A program made the translations under genes and the position numbers. DNA of 64,000 nt from Paraburkholderia adhaesiva (GTDB lineage: Bacteria; Pseudomonadota; Gammaproteobacteria; Burkholderiales; Burkholderiaceae), in NCBI RefSeq assembly GCF_021390575.1, contig NZ_JAJEJQ010000001.1, forward strand, positions 744,001 to 808,000. The letters are read 5' to 3'. This document shows positions 34,101 to 35,658 of the stretch, piece by piece. Each line of letters begins with the position of its first letter. Positions within the stretch are counted from its first letter, which is position 1. The notes under the pieces are model-generated. The model had not been told where the DNA came from, did no database searches, and was given only the letters and a program-made list of their open reading frames with translations.

Positions 34101-35211
34101 CGGCTCGCTGAACGTGTCGGGTAACGTCACGAACGATGCGAACGGCACGCTGGACACGGCGGACAACGGCTCGACCAGCATCGGTGGTGACCTGAACAAC
34201 AGCGGCAATGTCAGCACGACCGACAACGGCTCGCTGAACGTGTCGGGCAACGTCACGAACGATGCAAACGGCACGCTGGACACGACGAACAACGGCTCCA
34301 CGACCATCGGTGGTGACCTGAACAACAGCGGCAATGTCAGCACGACCGACAACAGCACGCTGAACGTCGGTGGCAACGTCACGAACAACGGGACGATCGA
34401 CACGGATAACAGCACGACCAACATCGTTGGCGACCTGAACAACAGCGGCAATGTCAGCACGACCGACAACAGCACGCTGAACGTGGGTGGCAACGTCACG
34501 AACGACGGAACGATCGACACGGACAACAGTTCGCTGAACGTCGACGGCAGTGTGGAAAATAACGGCACGCTGAACACGAACGGCGACAACGGTTCGACGA
34601 ACATCGGTGGCGACCTGACCGGCAGCGGCAACGTCAGCACGACCGACAACGGCTCGCTGAACGTGGGTGGCAACATCACCTGCACCGGGGAAATCAATGG
34701 GGTGAGTTGTGCGAATAACTCCAATGAAGATTCCGGTGCCCACGGCAACGGTTCAGGTGGCAGCTCCAGTGGAGGTACCAGTACCGCTGGCGCGGTTGGG
34801 GGCGGTATCGGTGCAGGCCTGCTTGGTGGCCTGGCTGGTCTGCTCTGGTACGACTCGACTCACGCCTGGATCCTTGAAAGTCCGCAGGCGCTGACGGTAG
34901 ATGTGGGAGACCCGACGTTGTGGGCGGACGCTACCGTGGATCACGTGGAGGTTGACGCGCTCGAGCACCGTGCGATTGTCAGCCTGCACACGAGAGCTGG
35001 GCTTGTCGAACGTCGGCTCGCCTTCAAGGACCGTGCGGACGGAGTGGATCACTTCGAGGCGAACGACCAGGCGACAAAGATGCACTCGGTACTCTCGTTC
35101 AATCATCAAACCCGCGAGTACTTCTTTGAGGAAAGTGGCGTGAAGGATGGCAAGCCGTACACCGTCAAGGCACACGGCTGGCTGAACCCGCGTGCAGCGC
35201 TGGCGCGATAG
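7198..35211 (+). CDS. Giant two-partner-secretion (HMW1/FHA-like) adhesin, 9,337 residues, sequon-saturated
   Basis: The protein starts with an extended signal peptide (MNKGRFRKVFSKRLGMLVAV; hydrophobic core about 44-60; likely cleavage after VLA at 67). The TPS/haemagglutination domain spans about residues 69-330, with INWNTFNIGSGNTVQF, IQGQLLANGQVLIQNANG and VNVGSLLATT. Asn/Gly/Ser/Thr-rich solenoid follows: an irregular part to about 1330, seven 56-residue repeats, 2.6 copies of a 270-residue repeat, then about 93 repeats of 42, 60 or 82 residues (about 2540-9160). NX(S/T) sequons occur at 9 per 60 or 12 per 82 residues in the last array. The C-terminus has a Cys pair (9162, 9171), a Ser/Gly linker, a Gly-rich hydrophobic segment (GGGIGAGLLGGLAGLLW) and a mixed-composition domain of about 110 residues. 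The TpsB partner and an HMW1C-type glycosyltransferase lie downstream. Predicted role: secreted surface fibre or adhesin, N-glycosylated in the cytoplasm before export. A weak ribosome-binding site (TAGGA) precedes the ATG. Confidence 0.93.
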   Translation: MNKGRFRKVFSKRLGMLVAVEETAKSQGKQPGEGGGIAVPVVKYGAVSLLTSIALAFLLVDPATVLAQSLPTGGQVVGGQIGISESGNTMTINQTTQRGAINWNTFNIGSGNTVQFNQPNSTSQTLNRVVGGVPSNIQGQLLANGQVLIQNANGILFGSGAVVNVGSLLATTKNIDPTQFMAGDTLNLSSTGINAGIVNNGTINAQGYVTLIGDQVRNSGSITAPGGNVVLAAGDSATVALNNGQGISVTLNNATANALVDNSGNIQTGNGTVLLTARGADTVLETVINMSGVVKAGTVVADAGNTGDAIVTGTIDASNTTPGGVGGTVVVTGDRVGVLGNASINVSGDAQGGTVILGGDSLNHVSNSSAASLISRVNFANLTVVGAGATIDAGSAHGNGGFVETSGHDLDVAGTITAAAANGRAGEWLIDPTNVTISTGTDANYSGNLGDGTFSGGSNTTATVSSATISNSLSAGTNVTITTASSGTATGTITQQAGADIVDTCTSETALTMLANGSITLNGNITATGGGALDLNLMADIGNNGSGTVTTSTGTKIDLAGGALNVSGNTTSGNAVNLSGNLTNIGSGLVTGNATTGTGVLLATNVGLQNDSSSLNISGNSTSGVGVNVSASNLAVGVGSLNICGSSNTSSGVQVNSNLNVSNGSLNIVGNTRSTTAGAAGVNLSGNITVNEGGTLNISGVSSCTSAAQVSGVYVGGSSTTILGNAAITGSSNSTSEGAYATLYGVGVGFNTALTVSGNGSLTVTGTGTGTDGVGVACLSVVNVAGGELVLNGTSNSGMGVQSLGTVNIGGGVFSIIGQSQTSYGIGRAVAAGSSPLSVTGGTAIFNGTTNTGGAGVWWREDGTTNGTTVSGNASLTIVGSATNGTGYGVCVGGNVAVVGGGSFTVTGTASSGTGVNVQGGSINMPGNGTVNITGVSTNTAGSGSGVYLQNCISTNVGTVTINGTAQGSGIGLCLSSGAAVGGTGNLTLIGSSNSQVGVSLNNVQITGGTLAVSGQSNSSYGVYTASALNISGGALNITGVSNSSTGFYDTSTVSVTNGGVATISGTTNGGSAAGVCTTGAVTVGNASTLTITGTANNATGSSAGVYLASAVNVSGGALNVAGTSNSSYGVYGCSSVNVTNGGVATISGTTNGGSSAGAYVAGTVSVGNASSLSVTGIASNTAGSGTGVYVGNALAVSGGSVTLNGTSAGSGTSVGLASGATVSGAGVLTLIGTANTGVGLNMSGVSVTGNGTLNATGTSNATYGVSGLGSSLTVSSGNVTINGTSQGDVSGVNLTGPVVVNGTGNLTLTGASDSGTGLDLSQGVSVSANGTLNVMGESNTGVGLGLVGSNVSLNVTGGSANLSGTSNTGSGVYVNATLNASVSGNGTLNVTGQSNTGVGLELAGSNANLNVTGGNASLSGTSDSNSGVDVNTTLNASVSGNGTLNVTGESNTGVGLGLVGSNANLNVTGGNASLSGTSDSNSGVDVNTALNASVSGTGTLNVTGASNTGVGLGLAGSNANLNVTGGNASLSGTSDSNSGVDVNTALNASVSGNGTLNVTGASNTGVGLGLVGSNANLNVAGGKASLSGTSDVNSGVYVNTALNVGVSGTGTLNVTGDSNTGVGLELDGGNATLNVTGGNASLSGTSDSNSGVDVNTTLNASVSGNGKLNVTGASNTGVGLELAGSNATLNVTGGTATLSGTSDTNSGVDIDTALNASVSGNGTLNVTGNTSTGIAVGQDVNSTLDLSGNGTVTVNGTATGNGTGVRLNGSTNVSDNATLNINGSSVDGIGVLESMTPHATMNISGNGVVNAFGSSVNGTGNDFNGDTQITGNGALHLAGTSVNGTAVELSANLSATDNGAITVSGNSTSGTGFQEDVGSSLTLGGNATANISGNSTTGDGVDLIGNTTLTGNATLIAQGSSDSGNGLGLGGTLKSASGTNVSLDGTSNTGAAIYLGAGDGLTLDGNTTMNMAGSSNAGTGVELGNVTVTDTASLNVTGSTVTGVGVGQDANGSLNIGSNGTVALDGTATGNGTGVRLNGSTNVSDNATLNLNGSSVDGIGVLESMTPHATMNISGNGVVNAFGSSVNGTGNDFNGDTQITGNGALNLAGTSVNGTAVELSANLSATDNGAITVSGSSTSGTGFQEDAGSSLTLGGNATANISGNSTTGDGVDLMGNNTLTGNAALMVQGNSDSGTGLDLGGTLNATSGTTMSLNGTSNTGVSIQVGVGSGLTLEGNTALDLAGSSNAGIGVELGNVTVTDTASLNVTGSTVTGVGVGQDVDGSLNIGSNGTVTLDGTATGNGTGVRLNGSTNVSDNATLNLNGSSVDGIGVLESMTPHATMNISGNGVVNAFGSSVNGTGNDFNGDTQITGNGALNLAGTSVNGTAVELSANLSATDNGAITVSGNSTSGTGFQEDVGSSLTLGGNATADISGNSSTGIGAELNGTTSASGNATINVSGDSGTNTGVEIGSNGSTDATENGTITIQGYSTSGTGVENNGSINTDNGTTHITGNSASGTDVANNGTINTTGNGSTTISGNLTNDGTIDTSNGGMTDVNGSLSNNGTVATDNGSLNVNGSVDNSGTLNTTGDNGTTSIGGDLNNSGNVSTTDNGSLNVGGNVTNDANGTIDTSNGGTTDVNGSLSNNGTVATDNGSLNVNGSVDNNGTLNTTGDNGTTSIGGDLNNSGNVSTTDNGSLNVSGNVTNDANGTIDTSNGGTTDVNGSLSNNGTVATDNGTLNVNGSVDNNGTLNTTDNGTTSIGGDLNNSGNVSTTDNGSLNVGGNVTNNGTVDTDNGSLNVNGSVDNNGTLNTTGDNGTTSIGGDLNNSGNVSTTDNGSLNVSGNVTNDANGTIDTSNGGTTVVNGSLSNNGTVATDNGSLNVNGSVDNNGTLNTTGDNGSTNIGGDLNNSGNVSTTDNGSLNVSGNVTNDANGTIDTSNGGTTDVNGSLSNNGTVTTDNGSLNVNGSVDNNGTLDTTGDNGSTSIAGDLNNSGNVSTTDNGSLNVGGNVTNDANGTIDTSNGGTTDVNGSLSNNGTVATDNGSLNVNGSVDNNGTLNTTGDNGTTNIGGDLNNSGNVSTTDNGSLNVGGNVTNDANGTIDTSNGGTTDVNGSLSNNGTVTTDNGSLNVNGSVDNNGTLNTTGDNGTTSIGGDLNNSGNVSTTDNGSLNVAGNVTNDANGTIDTSNGGTTDVNGSLSNNGTVTTDNGSLNVNGSVDNNGTLNTTGDNGTTSIGGDLNNSGNVSTTDNGSLNVAGNVTNDANGTIDTSNGGTTDVNGSLSNNGTVTTDNGSLNVNGSVDNNGTLNTTGDNGTTSIGGDLNNSGNVSTTDNGTLNVAGNVTNDANGTIDTSNGGTTDVNGSLSNNGTVATDNGSLNVNGSVDNNGTLNTTGDNGTTSIGGDLNNSGNVSTTDNGSLNVAGNVTNDANGTIDTSNGGTTDVNGSLSNNGTVTTDNGSLNVNGSVDNNGTLNTTGDNGTTSIGGDLNNSGNVSTTDNGSLNVAGNVTNDANGTIDTSNGGTTDVNGSLSNNGTVTTDNGSLNVNGSVDNNGTLNTTGDNGTTSIGGDLNNSGNVSTTDNGSLNVAGNVTNDANGTIDTSNGGTTDVNGSLSNNGTVTTDNGSLNVNGSVDNNGTLNTTGDNGTTSIGGDLNNSGNVSTTDNGSLNVGGNVTNDANGTIDTSNGGTTDVNGSLSNNGTVTTDNGSLNVNGSVDNNGTLNTTGDNGTTSIGGDLNNSGNVSTTDNGTLNVSGNVTNNGTIDTSNGGTTDVNGSLSNNGTVTTDNGSLNVNGSVDNNGALNTTDNGTTSIGGDLNNSGNVSTTDNGSLNVGGNVTNDVNGTLDTSNGGATNVNGSVDNNGTIATDNGSLNVNGSVDNNGTLNTTDNGSTNIGGDLNNSANVSTTDNGSLNVGGNVTNNGTVDTDNGSLNVNGSVDNNGTLNTTGDNGSTNIGGDLNNSGNVSTTDNGSLNVGGNVTNDGTIDTSNGGTTDVNGSLANDGTVATDNGTLNVSGNVTNDANGTIDTSNGGTTDVNGSLSNNGTVTTDNGSLNVNGSVDNNGTLDTTGDNGSTNIGGDLNNSGNVSTTDNGSLNVGGNVTNNGTVDTDNGSLNINGSVDNNGTLNTTGDNGTTSIGGDLNNSGNVSTTDNGSLNVGGNVTNDANGTIDTSNGGTTDVNGSLSNNGTVDTDNGSLNVNGSVDNNGTLNTTGDNGTTNIGGDLNNSGNVSTTDNGTLNVSGNVTNNGTIDTSNGGTTDVNGSLSNNGTVTTDNGSLNVNGSVDNNGTLNTTGDNGTTSIGGDLNNSGNVSTTDNGSLNVGGNVTNDANGTIDTSNGGTTDVNGSLSNNGTVTTDNGSLNVNGSVDNNGTLNTTGDNGTTSIGGDLNNSGNVSTTDNGSLNVSGNVTNDANGTIDTSNGGTTDVNGSLSNNGTVATNNGSLNVNGSVDNNGTLNTTGDNGTTSIGGDLNNSGNVSTTDNGSLNVSGNVTNDANGTIDTSNGGTTDVNGSLSNNGTVATDNGTLNVNGSVDNNGTLNTTGDNGTTSIGGDLNNSGNVSTTDNGTLNLSGDLDNDGTIDNDNVSFNVPGNVTNNGTINTTGDDGHMNIGGNLTNNGSIDTTNNGTLNVSGNVTNDANGTIDTSNGGTTDVNGSLSNNGTVATDNGTLNVNGSVDNNGTLNTTGDNGTTNIGGDLNNSGNVSTTDNGSLNVGGNVTNNGTVDTDNGSLNVNGSVDNNGTLNTTGDNGTTSIGGDLNNSGNVSTTDNGSLNVAGNVTNDANGTIDTSNGGTTDVNGSLSNNGTVATDNGSLNVNGSVDNNGTLNTTGDNGSTNIGGDLNNSGNVSTTDNGSLNVGGNVTNNGTVDTDNGSLNVNGSVDNNGTLNTTGDNGSTNIGGDLNNSGNVSTTDNGSLNVGGNVTNNGTVDTDNGSLNVNGSVDNNGTLNTTGDNGTTNIGGDLNNSGNVSTTDNGSLNVGGNVTNNGTVDTDNGTLNVNGSVDNNGTLNTTGDNGTTNIGGDLNNSGNVSTTDNGSLNVSGNVTNDANGTIDTSNGGTTDVNGSLSNNGTMATDNGTLNVNGSVDNNGTLNTTDNGTTSIGGDLNNSGNVSTTDNGSLNVGGNVTNDGTVDTDNGSLNVNGSVDNNGTLNTTGDNGTTSIGGDLNNSGNVSTTDNGSLNVSGNVTNDANGTIDTSNGGTTDVNGSLSNNGTVTTDNGSLNVNGSVDNNGTLNTTGDNGTTSIGGDLNNSGNVSTTDNGSLNVAGNVTNDANGTIDTSNGGTTDVNGSLSNNGTVATDNGTLNVNGSVDNNGTLNTTGDNGTTNIGGDLNNSGNVSTTDNGSLNVAGNVTNDANGTIDTSNGGTTDVNGSLSNNGTVATDNGSLNVNGSVDNNGTLNTTGDNGTTNIGGDLNNSGNVSTTDNGSLNVSGNVTNNGTIDTSNGGTTDVNGSLSNNGTVATDNGSLNVNGSVDNNGTLNTTGDNGTTSIGGDLNNSGNVSTTDNGSLNVSGNVTNDANGTIDTSNGGTTDVNGSLSNNGTVATDNGSLNVNGSVDNSGTLDTTGDNGSTSIAGDLNNSGNVSTTDNGSLNVGGNVTNDANGTIDTSNGGTTDVNGSLSNNGTVTTDNGSLNVNGSVDNNGTLDTTGDNGTTNIGGDLNNSGNVSTTDNGSLNVAGNVTNDANGTIDTSNGGTTDVNGSLSNNGTVATDNGSLNVSGNVTNNGTIDTSNGGTTDVNGSLSNNGTVATDNGSLNVNGSVDNNGTLNTTGDNGSTNIAGDLNNSGNVSTTDNGSLNVGGNVTNDGTVDTDNGSLNVNGSVDNNGTLNTTGDNGTTSIGGDLNNSGNVSTTDNGSLNVGGNVTNDGTVDTDNGSLNVTGSVDNNGTLNTTGDNGTTNIGGDLNNSGNVSTTDNGSLNVAGNVTNDGTVDTDNGSLNVNGSVDNNGTLNTTGDNGTTNIGGDLNNSGNVSTTDNGSLNVGGNVTNDANGTIDTSNGGTTDVNGSLSNNGTVATDNGSLNVNGSVDNNGTLNTTGDNGTTNIGGDLNNSGNVSTTDNGSLNVGSNVTNDGTVDTDNGSLNVNGSVDNSGTLNTTGDNGTTNIGGDLNNSGNVSTTDNGSLNVGGNVTNDGTVDTDNGSLNVNGSVDNNGTLNTTGDNGSTSIGGDLNNSGNVSTTDNGSLNVGGNVTNDGTVDTDNGSLNVNGSVDNNGTLNTTGDNGTTNIAGDLNNSGNVSTTDNGSLNVGGNVTNDANGTIDTSNGGTTDVNGSLSNNGTVDTDNGSLNVNGSVDNNGTLNTTGDNGSTNIAGDLNNSGNVSTTDNGSLNVGGNVTNDGTVDTDNGSLNVNGSVDNNGTLNTTGDNGTTNIGGDLNNSGNVSTTDNGSLNVGGNVTNDANGTIDTSNGGTTDVNGSLSNNGTVDTDNGSLNVNGSVDNNGTLNTSGDNGTTNIGGDLNNSGNVSTTDNGSLNVGGNVTNDGTVDTDNGSLNVNGSVDNNGTLNTTGDNGSTNIAGDLNNSGNVSTTDNGSLNVSGNVTNNGTIDTSNGGTTDVNGSLSNNGTVATDNGSLNVNGSVDNNGTLNTTGDNGTTNIGGDLNNSGNVSTTDNGSLNVGGNVTNDGTVDTDNGSLNVNGSVDNNGTLNTTGDNGSTNIAGDLNNSGNVSTTDNGSLNVGGNVTNDGTVDTDNGSLNVNGSVDNNGTLNTTGDNGSTNIAGDLNNSGNVSTTDNGSLNVSGNVTNNGTIDTSNGGTTDVNGSLSNNGTVATDNGSLNVNGSVDNNGTLNTTGDNGTTNIAGDLNNSGNVSTTDNGSLNVGGNVTNDGTVDTDNGSLNVNGSVDNNGTLNTTGDNGTTNIGGDLNNSGNVSTTDNGSLNVGGNVTNDGTVDTDNGSLNVNGSVDNNGTLNTTGDNGSTNIAGDLNNSGNVSTTDNGSLNVGGNVTNDGTVDTDNGSLNVNGSVDNNGTLNTTGDNGTTNIGGDLNNSGNVSTTDNGSLNVGGNVTNDGTVDTDNGSLNVNGSVDNNGTLNTTGDNGTTNIGGDLNNSGNVSTTDNGSLNVGGNVTNDGTVDTDNGSLNVNGSVDNNGTLNTTGDNGTTNIGGDLNNSGNVSTTDNGSLNVGGNVTNDGTVDTDNGSLNVNGSVDNNGTLNTTGDNGTTNIGGDLNNSGNVSTTDNGSLNVGGNVTNDGTVDTDNGSLNVNGSVDNNGTLNTTGDNGTTNIGGDLNNSGNVSTTDNGSLNVGGNVTNDANGTLDTTDNGSTSIGGDLNNSGNVSTTDNGSLNVGGNVTNDANGTIDTSNGGTTDVNGSLSNNGTVDTDNGSLNVNGSVDNNGTLATTGDNGTTNIGGDLNNSGNVSTTDNGSLNVGGNVTNDGTVDTDNGSLNVNGSVDNNGTLNTTGDNGTTNIGGDLNNSGNVSTTDNGSLNVGGNVTNDGTVDTDNGSLNVNGSVDNNGTLNTTGDNGTTNIGGDLNNSGNVSTTDNGSLNVGGNVTNDGTVDTDNGSLNVNGSVDNSGTLNTTGDNGTTNIGGDLNNSGNVSTTDNGSLNVGGNVTNDGTVDTDNGSLNVNGSVDNNGTLNTTGDNGTTNIGGDLNNSGNVSTTDNGSLNVGGNVTNDGTVDTDNGSLNVNGSVDNNGTLNTTGDNGTTNIGGDLNNSGNVSTTDNGSLNVAGNVTNDANGTIDTSNGGTTDVNGSLSNNGTVDTDNGSLNVNGSVDNNGTLNTTGDNGSTNIGGDLNNSGNVSTTDNGSLNVGGNVTNDGTVDTDNGSLNVNGSVDNNGTLNTTGDNGTTNIGGDLNNSGNVSTTDNGSLNVGGNVTNDGTVDTDNGSLNVNGSVDNNGTLNTTGDNGTTNIGGDLNNSGNVSTTDNGSLNVSGNVTNDANGTIDTSNGGTTDVNGSLSNNGTVDTDNGSLNVNGSVDNNGTLNTTGDNGSTNIGGDLNNSGNVSTTDNGSLNVSGNVTNDANGTIDTSNGGTTDVNGSLSNNGTVDTDNGSLNVNGSVDNSGTLNTTGDNGTTNIGGDLNNSGNVSTTDNGSLNVGGNVTNDGTVDTDNGSLNVNGSVDNNGTLNTTGDNGTTNIGGDLNNSGNVSTTDNGSLNVGGNVTNDGTVDTDNGSLNVNGSVDNNGTLNTTGDNGSTSIGGDLNNSGNVSTTDSGSLNVGGNVTNDANGTLDTTDNGSTSIVGDLNNSGNVSTTDNGSLNVGGNVTNDANGTIDTSNGGTTDVNGSLSNNGTVDTDNGSLNVNGSVDNSGTLNTTGDNGSTSIGGDLNNSGNVSTTDNGSLNVGGNVTNDGTVDTDNGSLNVNGSVDNNGTLNTTGDNGTTNIGGDLNNSGNVSTTDNGSLNVAGNVTNDANGTIDTSNGGTTDVNGSLSNNGTVDTDNGSLNVNGSVDNNGTLNTTGDNGTTNIGGDLNNSGNVSTTDNGSLNVGGNVTNDGTVDTDNGSLNVNGSVDNSGTLNTTGDNGSTSIGGDLNNSGNVSTTDNGSLNVGGNVTNDGTVDTDNGSLNVNGSVDNNGTLNTTGDNGTTNIGGDLNNSGNVSTTDNGSLNVAGNVTNDANGTIDTSNGGTTDVNGSLSNNGTVDTDNGSLNVNGSVDNNGTLNTTGDNGTTNIGGDLNNSGNVSTTDNGSLNVGGNVTNDGTVDTDNGSLNVNGSVDNNGTLNTTGDNGSTNIGGDLNNSGNVSTTDNGSLNVGGNVTNDGTVDTDNGSLNVNGSVDNNGTLNTTGDNGTTNIGGDLNNSGNVSTTDNGSLNVGGNVTNDGTVDTDNGSLNVNGSVDNNGTLNTTGDNGTTNIGGDLNNSGNVSTTDNGSLNVGGNVTNDGTVDTDNGSLNVNGSVDNNGTLNTTGDNGSTDIGGDLNNSGNVSTTDNGSLNVGGNVTNDGTVDTDNGSLNVNGSVDNNGTLNTTGDNGSTNIAGDLNNSGNVSTTDNGSLNVGGNVTNDANGTLDTTDNGSTSIGGDLNNSGNVSTTDNGSLNVGGNVTNDGTVDTDNGSLNVNGSVDNNGTLNTTGDNGTTNIGGDLNNSGNVSTTDNGSLNVSGNVTNDANGTLDTADNGSTSIGGDLNNSGNVSTTDNGSLNVSGNVTNDANGTLDTTNNGSTTIGGDLNNSGNVSTTDNSTLNVGGNVTNNGTIDTDNSTTNIVGDLNNSGNVSTTDNSTLNVGGNVTNDGTIDTDNSSLNVDGSVENNGTLNTNGDNGSTNIGGDLTGSGNVSTTDNGSLNVGGNITCTGEINGVSCANNSNEDSGAHGNGSGGSSSGGTSTAGAVGGGIGAGLLGGLAGLLWYDSTHAWILESPQALTVDVGDPTLWADATVDHVEVDALEHRAIVSLHTRAGLVERRLAFKDRADGVDHFEANDQATKMHSVLSFNHQTREYFFEESGVKDGKPYTVKAHGWLNPRAALAR
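11185..12360 (+). repeat. Seven tandem 168-bp (56-residue) repeats in the adhesin
   Basis: The segment encoding NGTLNVTG recurs at 11185, 11353, 11521, 11689, 11857, 12025, 12193 and 12361, an exact 168-bp period. Each unit reads about NGTLNVTGxSNTGVGLxL, then GSNANLNVTGGNASLSGTS and DSNSGVDVNTxLNASVSG. It is rich in NGT, NVT, NAS and NTG. Copies differ at few positions, so this array is probably younger than the irregular region before it. Confidence 0.9.
12400..14490 (+). repeat. 2.6 copies of an 810-bp (270-residue) repeat in the adhesin
   Basis: The sequence encoding GTATGNGTGVRLNGSTNVSD occurs at about 12466, 13276 and 14086, exactly 810 bp apart. The third copy diverges near 14490. Within each unit are many NGT, NGS, NAT, NVT, NIS and NLS sequons. 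R2307 in the third copy is the last Lys or Arg before the C-terminal domain. Confidence 0.9.
14821..34670 (+). repeat. About 20-kb near-identical coil array (units of 126, 180 and about 246 bp)
   Basis: By manual count the core DLNNSGNVSTTDN recurs about 93 times. Three unit lengths exist. The 60-residue unit has three coils starting DNGSLNVNG, DNGTTNIGG and DNGSLNVGG. The 82-residue (sometimes 80) unit adds the coil NGGTTDVNGSLSNNGTVAT. The 42-residue unit has two coils (seen near 28800, 31530 and 33840). Long units dominate to about 24.4 kb and short units afterwards. The residues are almost only D, N, G, S, T, L, V, I and A. Copies are nearly identical in DNA, so copy number may vary or be mis-assembled. 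Confidence 0.92.
20848..21030 (+). other. Divergent island inside the adhesin repeat array
   Basis: Between otherwise homogeneous units lies a stretch encoding LSGDLDNDGTIDNDNVSFNV, then PGNVTNNGTINTTGDDGHMN and IGGNLTNNGSIDTTNN. It keeps the coil spacing and sequons but uses different codons. It contains the only Phe, Pro and His I saw in the array. It therefore appears not to have been homogenised with its neighbours. Confidence 0.8.
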
Positions 35212-35222
35212 TGGCGAGTTCG

Positions 35223-35262
35223 CTGTACCGGTTGCAGGGCAACGCGCCCTGCACCGGTACAG
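35223..35262. terminator. Strong stem-loop just after the adhesin stop codon
   Basis: CTGTACCGGT, one extra T, then GCAGGGC pairs across a short loop with GCCCTGC then ACCGGTACAG. The stem starts 11 bp after the stop codon. There is no T-run because the IS3-family element begins exactly at the base of the 3' arm. It could be a terminator or attenuator between adhesin and TpsB genes; the call is by structure only. Confidence 0.55.
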
Positions 35263-35349
35263 AGAGGTGGCCGCGCAAATTCGGACAGTCGGATAAGTGG
35301 TTTGGCCGGGGCCTGAGCCAGCGATAATGCTGGCAAAGGAACCGAGGAA

Positions 35350-35658
35350 ATGACGAAGAGAACCCGACGGACGCACTCAGCGGCGTTCAAAGCGAAAGTG
35401 GCACTGGCAGCGGTCAAAGGTGAGCGCACGCTGGCCGAACTGGCACAGCAGTTTGATGTACATCCGAACCAGATCACGGAATGGAAGCGGCAGTTGCAGG
35501 AGCGTGCGGCAGACGTGTTTGGTGCGACAGGTGCACCGTCGAGCGATCCGCCGGTGGACGTGAAAACGCTGCACGCGAAGATCGGGCAGTTGACGCTGGA
35601 GAACGATTTTTTGTCAGGAGCGCTCGGCAAAGCCGGACTGCTGAGCGCAAAGCGATGA
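35350..35658 (+). CDS. IS3-family transposase OrfA
   Basis: This 102-residue protein starts [20 protein letters not shown] and has a helix-turn-helix ([20 protein letters not shown], about residues 30-50) for binding the IS ends. A leucine-zipper-like tail ([20 protein letters not shown]) follows. This is the standard layout of the IS3-family first frame. It overlaps the OrfB frame, and a slippery heptamer lies near its end. GAGGAA lies six bases before the ATG. It is inferred to act in transposition, alone as a regulator and fused to OrfB as the transposase. Confidence 0.92.
   Translation: MTKRTRRTHSAAFKAKVALAAVKGERTLAELAQQFDVHPNQITEWKRQLQERAADVFGATGAPSSDPPVDVKTLHAKIGQLTLENDFLSGALGKAGLLSAKR
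35607..35613 (+). promoter_or_regulatory. Candidate -1 frameshift slippery heptamer T TTT TTG
   Basis: In the OrfA frame the codons are GAT TTT TTG, so the heptamer T TTT TTG sits correctly phased for a -1 slip. OrfB is in the -1 frame relative to OrfA and is open across this point. A slip would give an OrfAB fusion joining ENDF to FVRSARQ. Programmed -1 frameshifting is the rule for IS3-family elements. Confidence 0.6.

Noticed and set aside
14821-34670. CRISPR array
   Set aside because: The repeat is perfectly periodic but encodes protein in one continuous frame. There are no unique spacers and no cas genes.
14661-34748. Very long minus-strand open frames (about 2,050-4,600 codons) opposite the adhesin repeats
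   Set aside because: They arise because the plus-strand repeat has a period divisible by three and lacks the complements of stop codons. Their products have no signal or family, and the plus strand carries the complete TPS adhesin with signal peptide and partner genes.
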